From: Ricordea florida
Lineage: Eukaryota > Cnidaria > Anthozoa > Corallimorpharia > Ricordeidae
Length of the DNA stretch: 64,000 bases
Assembly (NCBI GenBank): GCA_949710005.1
Contig: OX453280.1
Span: 22,602,152-22,666,151, forward strand
Direction of reading: 5' to 3'
Shown here: positions 34,884-42,423 of the stretch, piece after piece
How positions within the stretch are numbered: position 1 is the first letter of the stretch
Layout of the letters: each line of letters begins with the position of its first letter
Position numbers and translations under genes: made by a program
The notes under the pieces: model-generated
Databases searched by the model: none
The model's input: only the letters and a program-made list of their open reading frames with translations
What the model was told of the DNA's origin: nothing

Positions 34884-35519
34884 TTATCTAAATCTTAAAC
34901 TAAAAGTTATGGGAGAACCCTTAAGATCAAGTTTTTCCCATTCATTGTCTAAGATGGTTAAATCAAAGTGATTTATGACACTTTCATATTTTCGAACCGG
35001 AATTGTTGGATAATCCTTTGAGGGTATGTTTGCAAGTAGTTGTGATGGTGAGAGTTTCACAAGTTCTCCATACTTGGTTTTATTCATATATGAAGACTTA
35101 TTATCCACTATACTACACATAAGTCTCAGAGGCTCCTTAATTTGTATATTTATAGGGTATAATTTACCGGGATTTATGATTTCAGGAACCCCTAAACCAA
35201 ACGACAACCCTCTAGTAAGTTTAACTTTGAAATTCTTATTTGAATATAGATAGTCAATAGTATCAGTCTCAATTATTGTTATCTTTTCCCTATCAGTATC
35301 TTTTATAAAGATCGATTGAATATCGCGCAACGAATATGTACCGGGTTGTATTATTATGACGGCTTGATTCTTTTCATTGTATAATATCTGTTGATCCTTG
35401 AAATTAATCAATCTTTTGGTTTTTATATTACAATCCAGGAGCTGAATCTCCCGAATATTTTTCATAGGAGGCTCTAAATATATCCTAGTTTCAGAATCAT
35501 ACATGGTAATGCTTAACAT
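34884..35519 (-). CDS. Polinton penton/minor-capsid candidate (211 aa)
   Basis: A predominantly beta-type sequence: alternating hydrophobics, with LEPPMKNIREIQLLDCNIKT near the N-terminus, IIIQPGTYSLRDIQSIF (about 55-71), and a central FGLGVPE...PGKLYPINI block. Size and layout match the small beta-rich capsid-associated protein conserved in animal Polintons, plausibly the penton (single jelly roll) base; structure prediction would be needed to be sure. It is the last gene of the minus-strand virion block and has its own TCTAAAGA motif (35540-35547). No membrane segments. Confidence 0.55.
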   Translation of the reverse strand: MLSITMYDSETRIYLEPPMKNIREIQLLDCNIKTKRLINFKDQQILYNEKNQAVIIIQPGTYSLRDIQSIFIKDTDREKITIIETDTIDYLYSNKNFKVKLTRGLSFGLGVPEIINPGKLYPINIQIKEPLRLMCSIVDNKSSYMNKTKYGELVKLSPSQLLANIPSKDYPTIPVRKYESVINHFDLTILDNEWEKLDLKGSPITFSLRFR

Positions 35520-35539
35520 TTTTCCACGTAGTGGTGAGG

Positions 35540-35547
35540 TCTTTAGA
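35540..35547 (-). promoter_or_regulatory. Promoter-like motif TCTAAAGA of the penton candidate
   Basis: Read on the minus strand about 21 nt before the ATG at 35519. Member of the ten-site set. Confidence 0.5.
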
Positions 35548-35584
35548 CCGATTTGTTTTGATTACAACATATTCATCTTTAAAT

Positions 35585-35612
35585 CGAGCTTTGCTCGGGA
35601 CCGGCTGCGCCG
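35585..35612. repeat. Two GC-rich three-base-loop hairpins (intergenic)
   Basis: CGAGC-TTT-GCTCG and CGGC-TGC-GCCG stand next to each other in AT-rich intergenic DNA between the genes at 34884 and 35808. Both stems are perfect. They belong to a set of nine such hairpins in the element. Confidence 0.7.
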
Positions 35613-35807
35613 TAATTTGCATTGACGTAATCACATTCCTGAGCGACGTTAGAAACGGGCCTTTTAAAAGTAAACATAAAATCTACTTTCAAACTTTAAA
35701 ACTGCTTTACATTTTGCTTGTTGCTATGTCGTAAAAGTATGCAATCTATTGTTCTACACGTGAACACTAATTTGTAAACAATAATAATCACGTGAAATAC
35801 TCATGAA

Positions 35808-37382
35808 CTACCGAAATAGATACCACGCTAATCCACCAACCACAATTATAAATGCTAATATATTTTTTTCATGTTGCGTTGAGTCAATATCGGCGGAGAT
35901 ATTTTCCTGTTTCATCGAGTCTGTTTTAGTTGAGGCTTTTGGTTCCTGATGGTTTTTGCTCGTTTCATTTCCACCTTTCAGGAGAATATGAGGTAACTTT
36001 AACTTTGAAGATCCTAAGTTATGACTTATTCCAACCTGTTTTGTTTCAGTGTTTAGGGAATTATTCACACCAAAATTCATATCATTACTCGCTTTCATAA
36101 GTTTGTTGTTAAAACCTGTCACGCTTTCAGTATTGATTATCATATTACTCGGCATCAACCATACACCAGGAGCAACAGCTAAATCAAGCCGTAATTTCGC
36201 TTCTTGTACAGCTAATTGATACCTTTGGATAGAACTAGAAATGTCATTCTCGATCACACTACTTTCAAATAAAGCCAAGAATTCTTGTTGTGTCTCAATC
36301 GCTCCACCGCCATTACCATAAATCGAGTTTCTAGTGTTAACTTGCGCGCCCAATATGCAATAAACAAAAGCTTCAGCAGATCGATTCAATCTACCAAGCC
36401 CAGCTTTAGTGAGACCATGACCACTTGTAGGGATAAACCAAGCATATTTGAAATCAGCAAAGTCATCATTACGTATAAATGAGATTAGATTACCCTTTTC
36501 CTTTTTCCCTCCTTCATCAGAGAATTTACCACCTTCACCGGGCCATTGATCTGCTTCAACATCATAATTCCTTATAATATGTACATTTTGATATCCCCCT
36601 CCTTTTCCATGATATCCTGCACCATAATCAAGGAATATATCTCCCAATCCTCCATTTCTTCCACCTTTCCATCTAAAATCGGAATTATTGGCAATTCCAA
36701 ATTCGGCGCACAATCGTTGATATGCAACTTTACTATATGGATTATTGTTTATTACAAAGGGTTGTTCATCAGGTAAGGGAAGATTCAATTCATATAATAT
36801 CCGCCTTATTGTGAAATACACATGAAACTTGATAAAGCTGCTCACTACTTTAGGATAATTTAGACTTTCAAAAGGACTAATCCCACAACCAGATGTTGCA
36901 CACCAAACTGCAAAGTTAAGTTGTTGTGGCCAATAATTCATATCAGGCCCGTTCAACCATTTTCGACTCTGCTTTCCAAATTTGAAAGTAACAACTTGTG
37001 ATGTAAATATGTTTCTCATCTTTGCTGTGAATTTCTTTGTATTTGAAACGTATATATCCAGAGAGGTTAGCATTTTTGTTATATCAGTTGAAAAGTCATC
37101 AAAATTAACAGCCGGTATTGGATAAGATTGATTAGTCAATGTTAAACTTTCAGGAAATGAACTCAATTCATCGCCATTCAGCCCCAAATCTTTCCATAAA
37201 AGTCTTTTCAAATTAGAAGGAAGATTATCAGTCCATGTTTTTCCGGTAGGATCATCATTTGACATTATTGTTGTTCCATCAACTTTCCACTTAATGTAAC
37301 CTCCATATGGATCAGACACAAATATAAATTGACTGTGATCAGCCTTTGGATACATATTTCTGAAATCATTGTATAATGACAT
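35808..37382 (-). CDS. Polinton large C-tail-anchored virion protein candidate (524 aa)
   Basis: Conserved-looking N-terminal two thirds with aromatic blocks (SDPYGGYIKWKVDG, NYWPQQLNFAVWCATSGCGI). Then come a glycine-rich stretch (about 238-290), a helical segment RYQLAVQEAKLRLDLAVAPG (about 389-408), a polar linker, and one C-terminal membrane segment ILAFIIVVGGLAWYLF (507-522). I cannot assign a fold. The same gene is recognisable as a fossil at 61.3-62.1 kb, so it belongs to the local Polinton family core. Its own TTTTAAAGAC motif lies at 37414-37423. Likely a structural or membrane-associated virion protein; this is inference. Confidence 0.7.
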   Translation of the reverse strand: MSLYNDFRNMYPKADHSQFIFVSDPYGGYIKWKVDGTTIMSNDDPTGKTWTDNLPSNLKRLLWKDLGLNGDELSSFPESLTLTNQSYPIPAVNFDDFSTDITKMLTSLDIYVSNTKKFTAKMRNIFTSQVVTFKFGKQSRKWLNGPDMNYWPQQLNFAVWCATSGCGISPFESLNYPKVVSSFIKFHVYFTIRRILYELNLPLPDEQPFVINNNPYSKVAYQRLCAEFGIANNSDFRWKGGRNGGLGDIFLDYGAGYHGKGGGYQNVHIIRNYDVEADQWPGEGGKFSDEGGKKEKGNLISFIRNDDFADFKYAWFIPTSGHGLTKAGLGRLNRSAEAFVYCILGAQVNTRNSIYGNGGGAIETQQEFLALFESSVIENDISSSIQRYQLAVQEAKLRLDLAVAPGVWLMPSNMIINTESVTGFNNKLMKASNDMNFGVNNSLNTETKQVGISHNLGSSKLKLPHILLKGGNETSKNHQEPKASTKTDSMKQENISADIDSTQHEKNILAFIIVVGGLAWYLFR

Positions 37383-37413
37383 TTTATTCCGTGTGTTTAG
37401 AATAAGATGTAAA

Positions 37414-37423
37414 GTCTTTAAAA
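37414..37423 (-). promoter_or_regulatory. Promoter-like motif TTTTAAAGAC
   Basis: 32-41 nt upstream of the 524-residue gene's ATG on the minus strand; member of the ten-site set. Confidence 0.5.
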
Positions 37424-37485
37424 CATTTCTTTTCTAACACCAGCAAAACAATTAAATCCCACATCAGTTCTCTCATATGAAATTT

Positions 37486-38097
37486 TCAACGATCTCGACT
37501 TACCAATTCCTTTAATATTTCCTCTCGAACCTCTGTTCTTATCTGATTCATATTTAAGTTTTTTTCTGTATCTTTCCTGGTTTTCTGGCGGATTTCTAGT
37601 TTTAGTTTTTCAAACTTATCCACCTCCGATAAAATTAGAGAAAATTCTTGGTCTGATATAGCGTTATCTTTTAGAGCCTTTGAAACCAAGTCGTTAATGG
37701 TGTTTACTTTTGCTTTTGCCAAAGAAACTGTCTGTTCATGTTTACTAACTTTATGAGAAAGCCGTTTAGAAGCTGCCCCGAATCCAACCGATATTCCTCC
37801 ACAAATACCTCCCAAAGCTCCTAATGGTATACCAACAACAGCACCAAAACCAGTAAGGGAAGTTCCAAGTCCACTTGCAGATAGAATAACAGAAAGCATT
37901 CCACTACAAACACTGATTTTTGTAAATATACCTCTCGCTCGATTATACTTTTTCCTAACATCCTCGTAATGTTTAATTTCCTTTTGAAGATTATTTAGTA
38001 CTTCGCATGACTTTTGTAGTCTGAAATTATTAGGATCACCATTAATGAGGCCCGGCTGAGCCGGAATTTGTGGATAAATTCTATTATAGTCATCCAT
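37486..38097 (-). CDS. Polinton membrane protein (203 aa)
   Basis: A helical N-terminal region (25-58, KSCEVLNNLQKEIKHYED...) is followed by a long Gly/Ala/Ser-rich hydrophobic stretch at 61-109 (SGLGTSLTGFGAVVGIPLGA, then GGICGGISVGFGA). This could form a two-pass hairpin or a membrane-disrupting segment. The C-terminal half is a charged helix. No named family is recognised. A CCGGC-TGA-GCCGG hairpin is read through in frame near residues 11-17 (IPAQPGL). The motif at 38124-38132 suggests its own transcript. Possible role in capsid-linked membrane penetration; this is inference. Confidence 0.7.
   Translation of the reverse strand: MDDYNRIYPQIPAQPGLINGDPNNFRLQKSCEVLNNLQKEIKHYEDVRKKYNRARGIFTKISVCSGMLSVILSASGLGTSLTGFGAVVGIPLGALGGICGGISVGFGAASKRLSHKVSKHEQTVSLAKAKVNTINDLVSKALKDNAISDQEFSLILSEVDKFEKLKLEIRQKTRKDTEKNLNMNQIRTEVREEILKELVSRDR
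38052..38064. repeat. GC-rich three-base-loop hairpin inside a gene
   Basis: CCGGC-TGA-GCCGG, a perfect 5 bp stem, lies in the N-terminal coding region of the 203-residue gene and is kept in frame. Confidence 0.7.
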
Positions 38098-38123
38098 ATT
38101 GTATTTTACTGAACGGTATGATA

Positions 38124-38132
38124 TCTTTAAAT
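38124..38132 (-). promoter_or_regulatory. Promoter-like motif ATTTAAAGA
   Basis: About 27 nt upstream of the ATG at 38097; member of the ten-site set. Confidence 0.5.
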
Positions 38133-38135
38133 TTG

Positions 38136-39545
38136 TTACTTTCTCTTATTTTTTATACTTTCAACAAAATATAGAACCACAGCCATTATCAACAACCAAG
38201 CGTTCTTACCTAAAAACCCAATAACCTCGCCCGCCGTTTTGAATAGAAAGCTTACAATTGCTCCAACCATTCCAGGCAATATTTCACCGAGTTTCTTACC
38301 AATAGCTTTCAAACCATTGCCAACACCTTTACCTAATGTGGATAAGCCTCTAGAAAGATTAGAAACTATAACACCAATAACCACACCTACAGCACTCACA
38401 GCCGCAAATACTGTAAAACCATACTTTTTGAAGATGGCCTTAACACGTTCTCGTAATGGTAGATTTTTAAGTATTTCTTCATTTTGACTCTCAATCTCAG
38501 CTATTTTTTCTTGGTTGTAAATAATACTCTTTCTTGTTAGTTCTCTAAATTTATCAACTTCAGCTTGTAATCTTTCATTACCTGTTTCTAACATTGTTAA
38601 ATTTGACTGTCCCTTCTTATACTTATCTATTTCATCTTTGTATCGATTCAATTCAGCTTTAAGTTCTTCAACCCCTGTTTTAGCCACCGTCTTCTGTTTA
38701 ACAGCAGCATCTAAATAGCTTTCAAGCTCTTTGATTCTGGATTCTTTTTGCTCTATAATTCTACTCCTCTCTTTATCATTAATAATATGTCTTTGTATCT
38801 CCCCTTCATTTGTTTCATTTGCTGCACTAAAACCAGCCAGCGCATTTTTTAAATCCTTAATTTCTTCATTCTTTCTGACCAATATTGATGCTAAATGATT
38901 AATTTTTATATTATTTTCCTCCAGTTGTGATAAAAGATTATCATTAGCTTCAACAATTTTTTGTGCTCTATCACCTAAAGCTTTTTTCAATTGAGCAGGA
39001 AGTTCTCTATTCCCACCCTTTAATGGTCTTACTTCACCATTTATAAGAATATAATCAGCAGCCCCAAATCGGTCTAAATTAATAACTGGTCTAACAATTT
39101 TTGTCACAGCATCTCTTTTCAATTTTATGATTAATTTTAAGAGGTCTACATTAGGGTAGTTATTTTTTAGTTCTTTTTCAAAATCATCTCTTATAATTTG
39201 TTCCTCTTTCATTTTTTCTTCCATAACATTCATCTCTATTGCTTCCCTTGGTAATTGTGTATATCCTGATTTGGTTTTAGGCCTTGCACCCTCTTTTTCA
39301 TAACGTTCTTTCAAATCTCTTTCACTTAGATATTTTTTTTGTTCCTTAATAGATTTTACATTTTGTTTTTTTTCCCCCCATTCACCCTCATAATCCCTAT
39401 CATCTTTGGTTGTAGATGTTACTCGAACTGGTGTTTTTGATGGTTTTCTACCAAGTATTGGATCAGAATCATCATAATCATCAGGATCATCTTCTTCCCC
39501 CAATCCAATGGGATCGTCTTTTGGTACTTCTGGTAATTCTGCCAT
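38136..39545 (-). CDS. Polinton coiled-coil membrane protein (469 aa)
   Basis: The acidic, Asp-rich N-terminus (1-30) is followed by a basic/charged region. A long coiled coil runs over about 183-365 (heptad-like Glu/Lys/Leu pattern). The C-terminus has a membrane segment (376-395, VFAAVSAVGVVIGVIV), a glycine-rich amphipathic stretch (400-420) and two more hydrophobic segments (422-441, 449-463). No family name is known to me, but a fibre-like stalk anchored in membrane is a reasonable picture. Promoter-like motif at 39569-39578. First of the upstream virion block after the 88-residue plus-strand gene. Role inferred as virion or membrane component. Confidence 0.7.
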   Translation of the reverse strand: MAELPEVPKDDPIGLGEEDDPDDYDDSDPILGRKPSKTPVRVTSTTKDDRDYEGEWGEKKQNVKSIKEQKKYLSERDLKERYEKEGARPKTKSGYTQLPREAIEMNVMEEKMKEEQIIRDDFEKELKNNYPNVDLLKLIIKLKRDAVTKIVRPVINLDRFGAADYILINGEVRPLKGGNRELPAQLKKALGDRAQKIVEANDNLLSQLEENNIKINHLASILVRKNEEIKDLKNALAGFSAANETNEGEIQRHIINDKERSRIIEQKESRIKELESYLDAAVKQKTVAKTGVEELKAELNRYKDEIDKYKKGQSNLTMLETGNERLQAEVDKFRELTRKSIIYNQEKIAEIESQNEEILKNLPLRERVKAIFKKYGFTVFAAVSAVGVVIGVIVSNLSRGLSTLGKGVGNGLKAIGKKLGEILPGMVGAIVSFLFKTAGEVIGFLGKNAWLLIMAVVLYFVESIKNKRK

Positions 39546-39568
39546 GATTTTTTACTCATCAGTAAGAA

Positions 39569-39578
39569 ATCTTTAGAC
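39569..39578 (-). promoter_or_regulatory. Promoter-like motif GTCTAAAGAT
   Basis: 24 nt upstream of the ATG at 39545. It is followed toward the gene by TTTCTTACTGAT, a string shared with the 72-residue gene's leader. Confidence 0.5.
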
Positions 39579-39598
39579 CTAAAAGTTATGTTTGTAAA

Positions 39599-39609
39599 TG
39601 ATTTAAATA
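39599..39609 (+). promoter_or_regulatory. Plus-strand promoter-like motif TGATTTAAATA
   Basis: Identical to the motif at 33889-33899 and 30 nt before the ATG at 39629. Confidence 0.4.
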
Positions 39610-39628
39610 AAAAATAAAATATAAAAAA

Positions 39629-39895
39629 ATGAAATTTATAAATATTTATGATAATATGTACTATTATACACTAAGAAAATTTAATACAGAAGGAATAATT
39701 ACAATTGATGACATGTTATTTTTAAGAAATATAGCAGTTAAATTAAAAGATAGAGAAAAACTAAAAGAATTATATGAATTATTTAAAAAGTTTTATATTT
39801 CCACAGGTAGTAATATAAAAATAGTAAAAATTTTAAATTTATTGCATGTTGATATTAATATAAAAACTTGGGGTAAACATGTATCAAATATATAA
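39629..39895 (+). CDS. Polinton small plus-strand protein (88 aa)
   Basis: A short, basic, helix-rich frame (YYTLRKFNTEGIITIDDMLF near the start) isolated between minus-strand virion genes. It has the same extreme A/T codon bias as the left plus-strand group and the same TGATTTAAATA leader motif, which favours a real gene over chance. No domain is recognised. It may belong to the same regulatory class as the genes at 33921 and 34505. Confidence 0.55.
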   Translation: MKFINIYDNMYYYTLRKFNTEGIITIDDMLFLRNIAVKLKDREKLKELYELFKKFYISTGSNIKIVKILNLLHVDINIKTWGKHVSNI

Positions 39896-39935
39896 ATAAT
39901 CATTTAATTATAAAACAATTAATGTTTTTATAATT

Positions 39936-40328
39936 TTAAAAGAATTTACTTGCTGCATACCCCAAAGCCAACATTCCTCCACCAACATATGCCATTTCAC
40001 CCATCTTTTGATTACTACTTGGTTTATAATAATCACTAAATTTTGGTTCATGCATTTGAGAATAAAATTCTAAAGCTTCATCCGTTTTTGAAATATTTTT
40101 TGAGGCTTGGTATTTATCATCTTTTTTCTTCATTTCCCAATCAATTAGTTTCTGTCTATTTTCCTGATATGTAGCATAATCTTTTTGATACTTTTCTAGT
40201 GCCTTATCATGTCGTATTCTTTCTGTATCTGTTTTATCTCCAGATAGATATTTTGCAAGATATGATCCACCAACAAAGGCAGTTGCATTTAATACAGCTC
40301 CACCTAACATCATTGCTATTGTTGCCAT
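39936..40328 (-). CDS. Polinton small membrane protein (130 aa)
   Basis: Hydrophobic ends (residues 3-27, AMMLGGAVLNATAFVGGSYLA; and 112-128, YVGGGMLALGYAASKF) flank a charged helical middle with tandem YQ-containing text (KYQKDYATYQENRQKLIDW). The ATG lies 2 bases after the stop of the 72-residue gene and there is no promoter-like motif of its own, implying co-expression. The layout suggests a virion membrane or minor capsid protein. No named family is assigned. Confidence 0.75.
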   Translation of the reverse strand: MATIAMMLGGAVLNATAFVGGSYLAKYLSGDKTDTERIRHDKALEKYQKDYATYQENRQKLIDWEMKKKDDKYQASKNISKTDEALEFYSQMHEPKFSDYYKPSSNQKMGEMAYVGGGMLALGYAASKFF

Positions 40329-40330
40329 AA

Positions 40331-40549
40331 TTATTTTGGTAAAATATTTTGATCCTCTAAATATGTTTTTAGATACATACTACCCGACAATACAACCACC
40401 CATTTTGCATAATTTGTAATACTTGAGGATGGGTCGTTCATAAATGATTCTCTCATAGCCTTTTTAGCTACATATCCAACTCCAGCCGCTAACCCAATAA
40501 GCACTGCAGAATCAGTAACAGTTTTCACAAGTTTGTTTTCGGTTGACAT
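40331..40549 (-). CDS. Polinton small two-pass membrane protein (72 aa)
   Basis: Two hydrophobic segments (residues 11-30 with SAVLIGLAAGVGYVAKKA, and about 46-60 with YAKWVVVLSGSMYL) are separated by a polar loop. The C-terminus LEDQNILPK is short and polar. Own motif GTTTAAAGGT (40573-40582) and the leader string TTTCTTACTGAT. It is followed by the 130-residue gene after only 2 bases. Probably a minor virion membrane component. Confidence 0.75.
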   Translation of the reverse strand: MSTENKLVKTVTDSAVLIGLAAGVGYVAKKAMRESFMNDPSSSITNYAKWVVVLSGSMYLKTYLEDQNILPK

Positions 40550-40572
40550 AATTTTTACTGTATCAGTAAGAA

Positions 40573-40582
40573 ACCTTTAAAC
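40573..40582 (-). promoter_or_regulatory. Promoter-like motif GTTTAAAGGT
   Basis: 24 nt upstream of the ATG at 40549; ten-site set, with GG in place of GA. Confidence 0.45.
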
Positions 40583-40590
40583 TACTTTCC

Positions 40591-41084
40591 TCATATCATT
40601 CCCATTTTTATAGGTTGTGGTTGGTTGGGGATATTCATAGGAACTTTGGTTGGAACTTGGGATAAATCTACTATTCTATTTTTATTATCCTCCTTTAGAC
40701 TTTGTCGGTATCCGCTTTGCGGGGAGGGCTCCGCCCGATATCTCATAAACATATCAAATGCTGTAAAACCTATACCAACAATGGATAATACAGTGGTAAA
40801 AGATAGCTCTGGAAGCCATGCCCTATTATACCCACTTTCTGTATTTTCATTTTGATCTTGCTCCACAGCCCTCAGGGTCTCTTCTCGTTTCATCTCCCTA
40901 GCCAATGCTTCTTTCGCTTTTTTATTATATTCGGCTAATTTCTTACCAGCAGCAACCTTTTAGGATCTTTTACCCTCTTTTTACGTTCTTTATCTTTAAC
41001 AACAGGATCTGCCGTAATTTGCTCGACAGCTTCTGTTCCCCCTTCACTCCGGCTTTGCTCGATTTGTTCAGTTTGGTCAGACAT
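40591..41084 (-). pseudogene. Polinton single-pass membrane protein gene, broken by a frameshift
   Basis: The natural start is the ATG at 41084, preceded by the ATTTAAAGAT motif at 41111-41120. That frame runs through a Glu/Gln-rich then Lys/Arg-rich stretch (VKDKERKKRVKDPKR) and hits a stop just after 40957. The following frame continues without interruption from a Lys/Ala-rich helix into the open part below 40905. That part has one membrane segment (about 40790-40850, TVLSIVGIGFTAFDMFM) and a polar proline-rich tail. One base appears to be missing near 40955-40957. It could be a true mutation or a sequencing error. If translation instead starts at 40905, a 104-residue protein results. Confidence 0.75.
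40712..40736. repeat. Two GC-rich three-base-loop hairpins inside a gene
   Basis: CCGC-TTT-GCGG and GGGC-TCC-GCCC sit in tandem in the linker after the membrane segment of the frameshifted gene. They are read in frame as polar/proline-containing residues. Confidence 0.7.
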
Positions 41085-41110
41085 TATTATTTTATTTCAC
41101 AAAGTAAAGA

Positions 41111-41120
41111 ATCTTTAAAT
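41111..41120 (-). promoter_or_regulatory. Promoter-like motif ATTTAAAGAT
   Basis: 27 nt upstream of the ATG at 41084. It supports that ATG as the genuine start of the frameshifted gene. Confidence 0.5.
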
Positions 41121-41142
41121 CAGTTGTGCTCAGTAAACAGTA

Positions 41143-41730
41143 TCAGACCTGCTCGGCTGTATTTGAAATCTCTTGATTTTTATGCTCATTTGTACTTGTA
41201 AATTGTTGATTTTTGTTGAATTTAATGTGTTTAGCAACCTGAAATAGTCCACTAGCAAGTGCTGCCAATCTTCCTGCTTTCAATGCTAAAAGCCCTACAA
41301 TGTTTGTTAGTTCACGATTAACCAAATCATCATTCTTCAAATCATCACAAAGAGCCTCTATATCATCTACAGGAACCACGTAAGAAATAACTTTAGAAAC
41401 TAATTGGAGGGATGAATCTACCAACCCACCATTAATTTTCTTACCCATTACTGCCTGATAACGATTAAAATATTTTTCTACATCTTTTTCTGATAATTTT
41501 TTTATATCACCCAGACTCATTTCAACCCCCAAATATTCCTTTGTTGTTCCAAGAGCTGCGAGAATGGCTAGTGATTCTTGTTTGATTTCAAGTTCATGTT
41601 CCTCCTTTCGTTCCGCGTAGCGGGGAGGCCCTGCGGGCCGTTCGGTATCATAATTATCTTTTACTCCAGTCTTTTCTTCCTCTATATCCTTCAGATCAGC
41701 AGAGCCGATATAATCTTCTACACCCGTCAT
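41143..41730 (-). CDS. Polinton hypothetical virion-block protein (195 aa)
   Basis: The acidic N-terminal region contains a short proline/arginine insert (RPAGPPRYAER) encoded by two GC-rich hairpins. The remainder (about 50-175) is a well-formed helical domain: LGVEMSLGDIKKLSEKDVEK, a hydrophobic middle, and LLALKAGRLAALASGLFQVA near the end. No transmembrane segment is certain. No family is recognised. It lies between the ATPase and the small membrane proteins, so a capsid-internal or assembly role is plausible. Confidence 0.7.
   Translation of the reverse strand: MTGVEDYIGSADLKDIEEEKTGVKDNYDTERPAGPPRYAERKEEHELEIKQESLAILAALGTTKEYLGVEMSLGDIKKLSEKDVEKYFNRYQAVMGKKINGGLVDSSLQLVSKVISYVVPVDDIEALCDDLKNDDLVNRELTNIVGLLALKAGRLAALASGLFQVAKHIKFNKNQQFTSTNEHKNQEISNTAEQV
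41613..41639. repeat. Two GC-rich three-base-loop hairpins inside a gene
   Basis: CCGC-GTA-GCGG and GGCCC-TGC-GGGCC are in tandem in the 195-residue gene, read in frame. The surrounding coding DNA is AT-rich. Confidence 0.75.
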
Positions 41731-41757
41731 CTTATAATTTTCTAATAATACAAAGAT

Positions 41758-41767
41758 TCTTTTAGAC
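41758..41767 (-). promoter_or_regulatory. Promoter-like motif GTCTAAAAGA
   Basis: 28 nt upstream of the ATG at 41730; ten-site set with one extra A. Confidence 0.45.
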
Positions 41768-41779
41768 CTCTTAAGGCCA

Positions 41780-41788
41780 CGCTACGCG
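41780..41788. repeat. Short CGC-TAC-GCG hairpin at the ATPase stop
   Basis: A 3 bp stem with a three-base loop that includes the TAG stop codon and last codons of the ATPase. The weakest member of the hairpin set. Confidence 0.45.
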
Positions 41789-42414
41789 CAAATCACCTCA
41801 GGGATCTCCAAATAGCAATTAAATGGATGTCGTAAAGATAAGCAAAGTCTAGAGTATTTTTCAGTTTTCAGGAGTTGTACAAACTTTTTACTAGTTTCAG
41901 GGTCTAAATCACCCCCATAATCTTCAAAAAACATCTTCATACCTTTCTGTGAGGGATTATGAAATGAAACAACGCAAGCTACATTTTCACGGAATGGTTT
42001 TGCTATCGATGTTAATTGCTGAGTGAGAACCCAAACTGATAATCCATGATGCCTTCCAGAAAATGCTAAATCTATAAACTTGTTTGATCGCTTCTTCAGA
42101 TCATTCGAAACAGCACAATCGTCTAAAATTATTAGTGTGTTTGTTCCAGATAATAAAGTTTGACAATCAGTTAATAACTCATTAATCTCATCAATGTTAC
42201 TAGCATCTGGTGATAATACAAAGAAACGCTTATCTCCTCTAGCAAAATTATGATAGGTTTTATTTTTAGAATAAGTTGGGCATATTAAAACAATGAATTC
42301 AAACAATTTTCGGAATGGACCTCGGAGTTGATCTATAATGTACTTTGTCTTTCCACAATTTGTTGGCCCAGTTATAATACAGTTAAAAGGAATTTTATCT
42401 CGTAATTCTTCCAT
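41782..42414 (-). CDS. Polinton genome-packaging ATPase, FtsK/HerA (A32-like)
   Basis: Walker A GPTNCGKT at residues 16-23, Walker B LIILDD (94-99), and the conserved SGRHHGLSVWVLTQQ segment (119-133) carrying the polar sensor residue. This places it with the A32-like ATPases of Polintons and large DNA viruses, which drive DNA into capsids. Length (210) is normal. It starts 9 bases after the capsid gene's stop and has no promoter-like motif, so it is probably made from the capsid transcript. The stop codon lies in a small CGC/GCG hairpin. Confidence 0.92.
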   Translation of the reverse strand: MEELRDKIPFNCIITGPTNCGKTKYIIDQLRGPFRKLFEFIVLICPTYSKNKTYHNFARGDKRFFVLSPDASNIDEINELLTDCQTLLSGTNTLIILDDCAVSNDLKKRSNKFIDLAFSGRHHGLSVWVLTQQLTSIAKPFRENVACVVSFHNPSQKGMKMFFEDYGGDLDPETSKKFVQLLKTEKYSRLCLSLRHPFNCYLEIPEVICA

Positions 42415-42423
42415 CTTTTTTAA

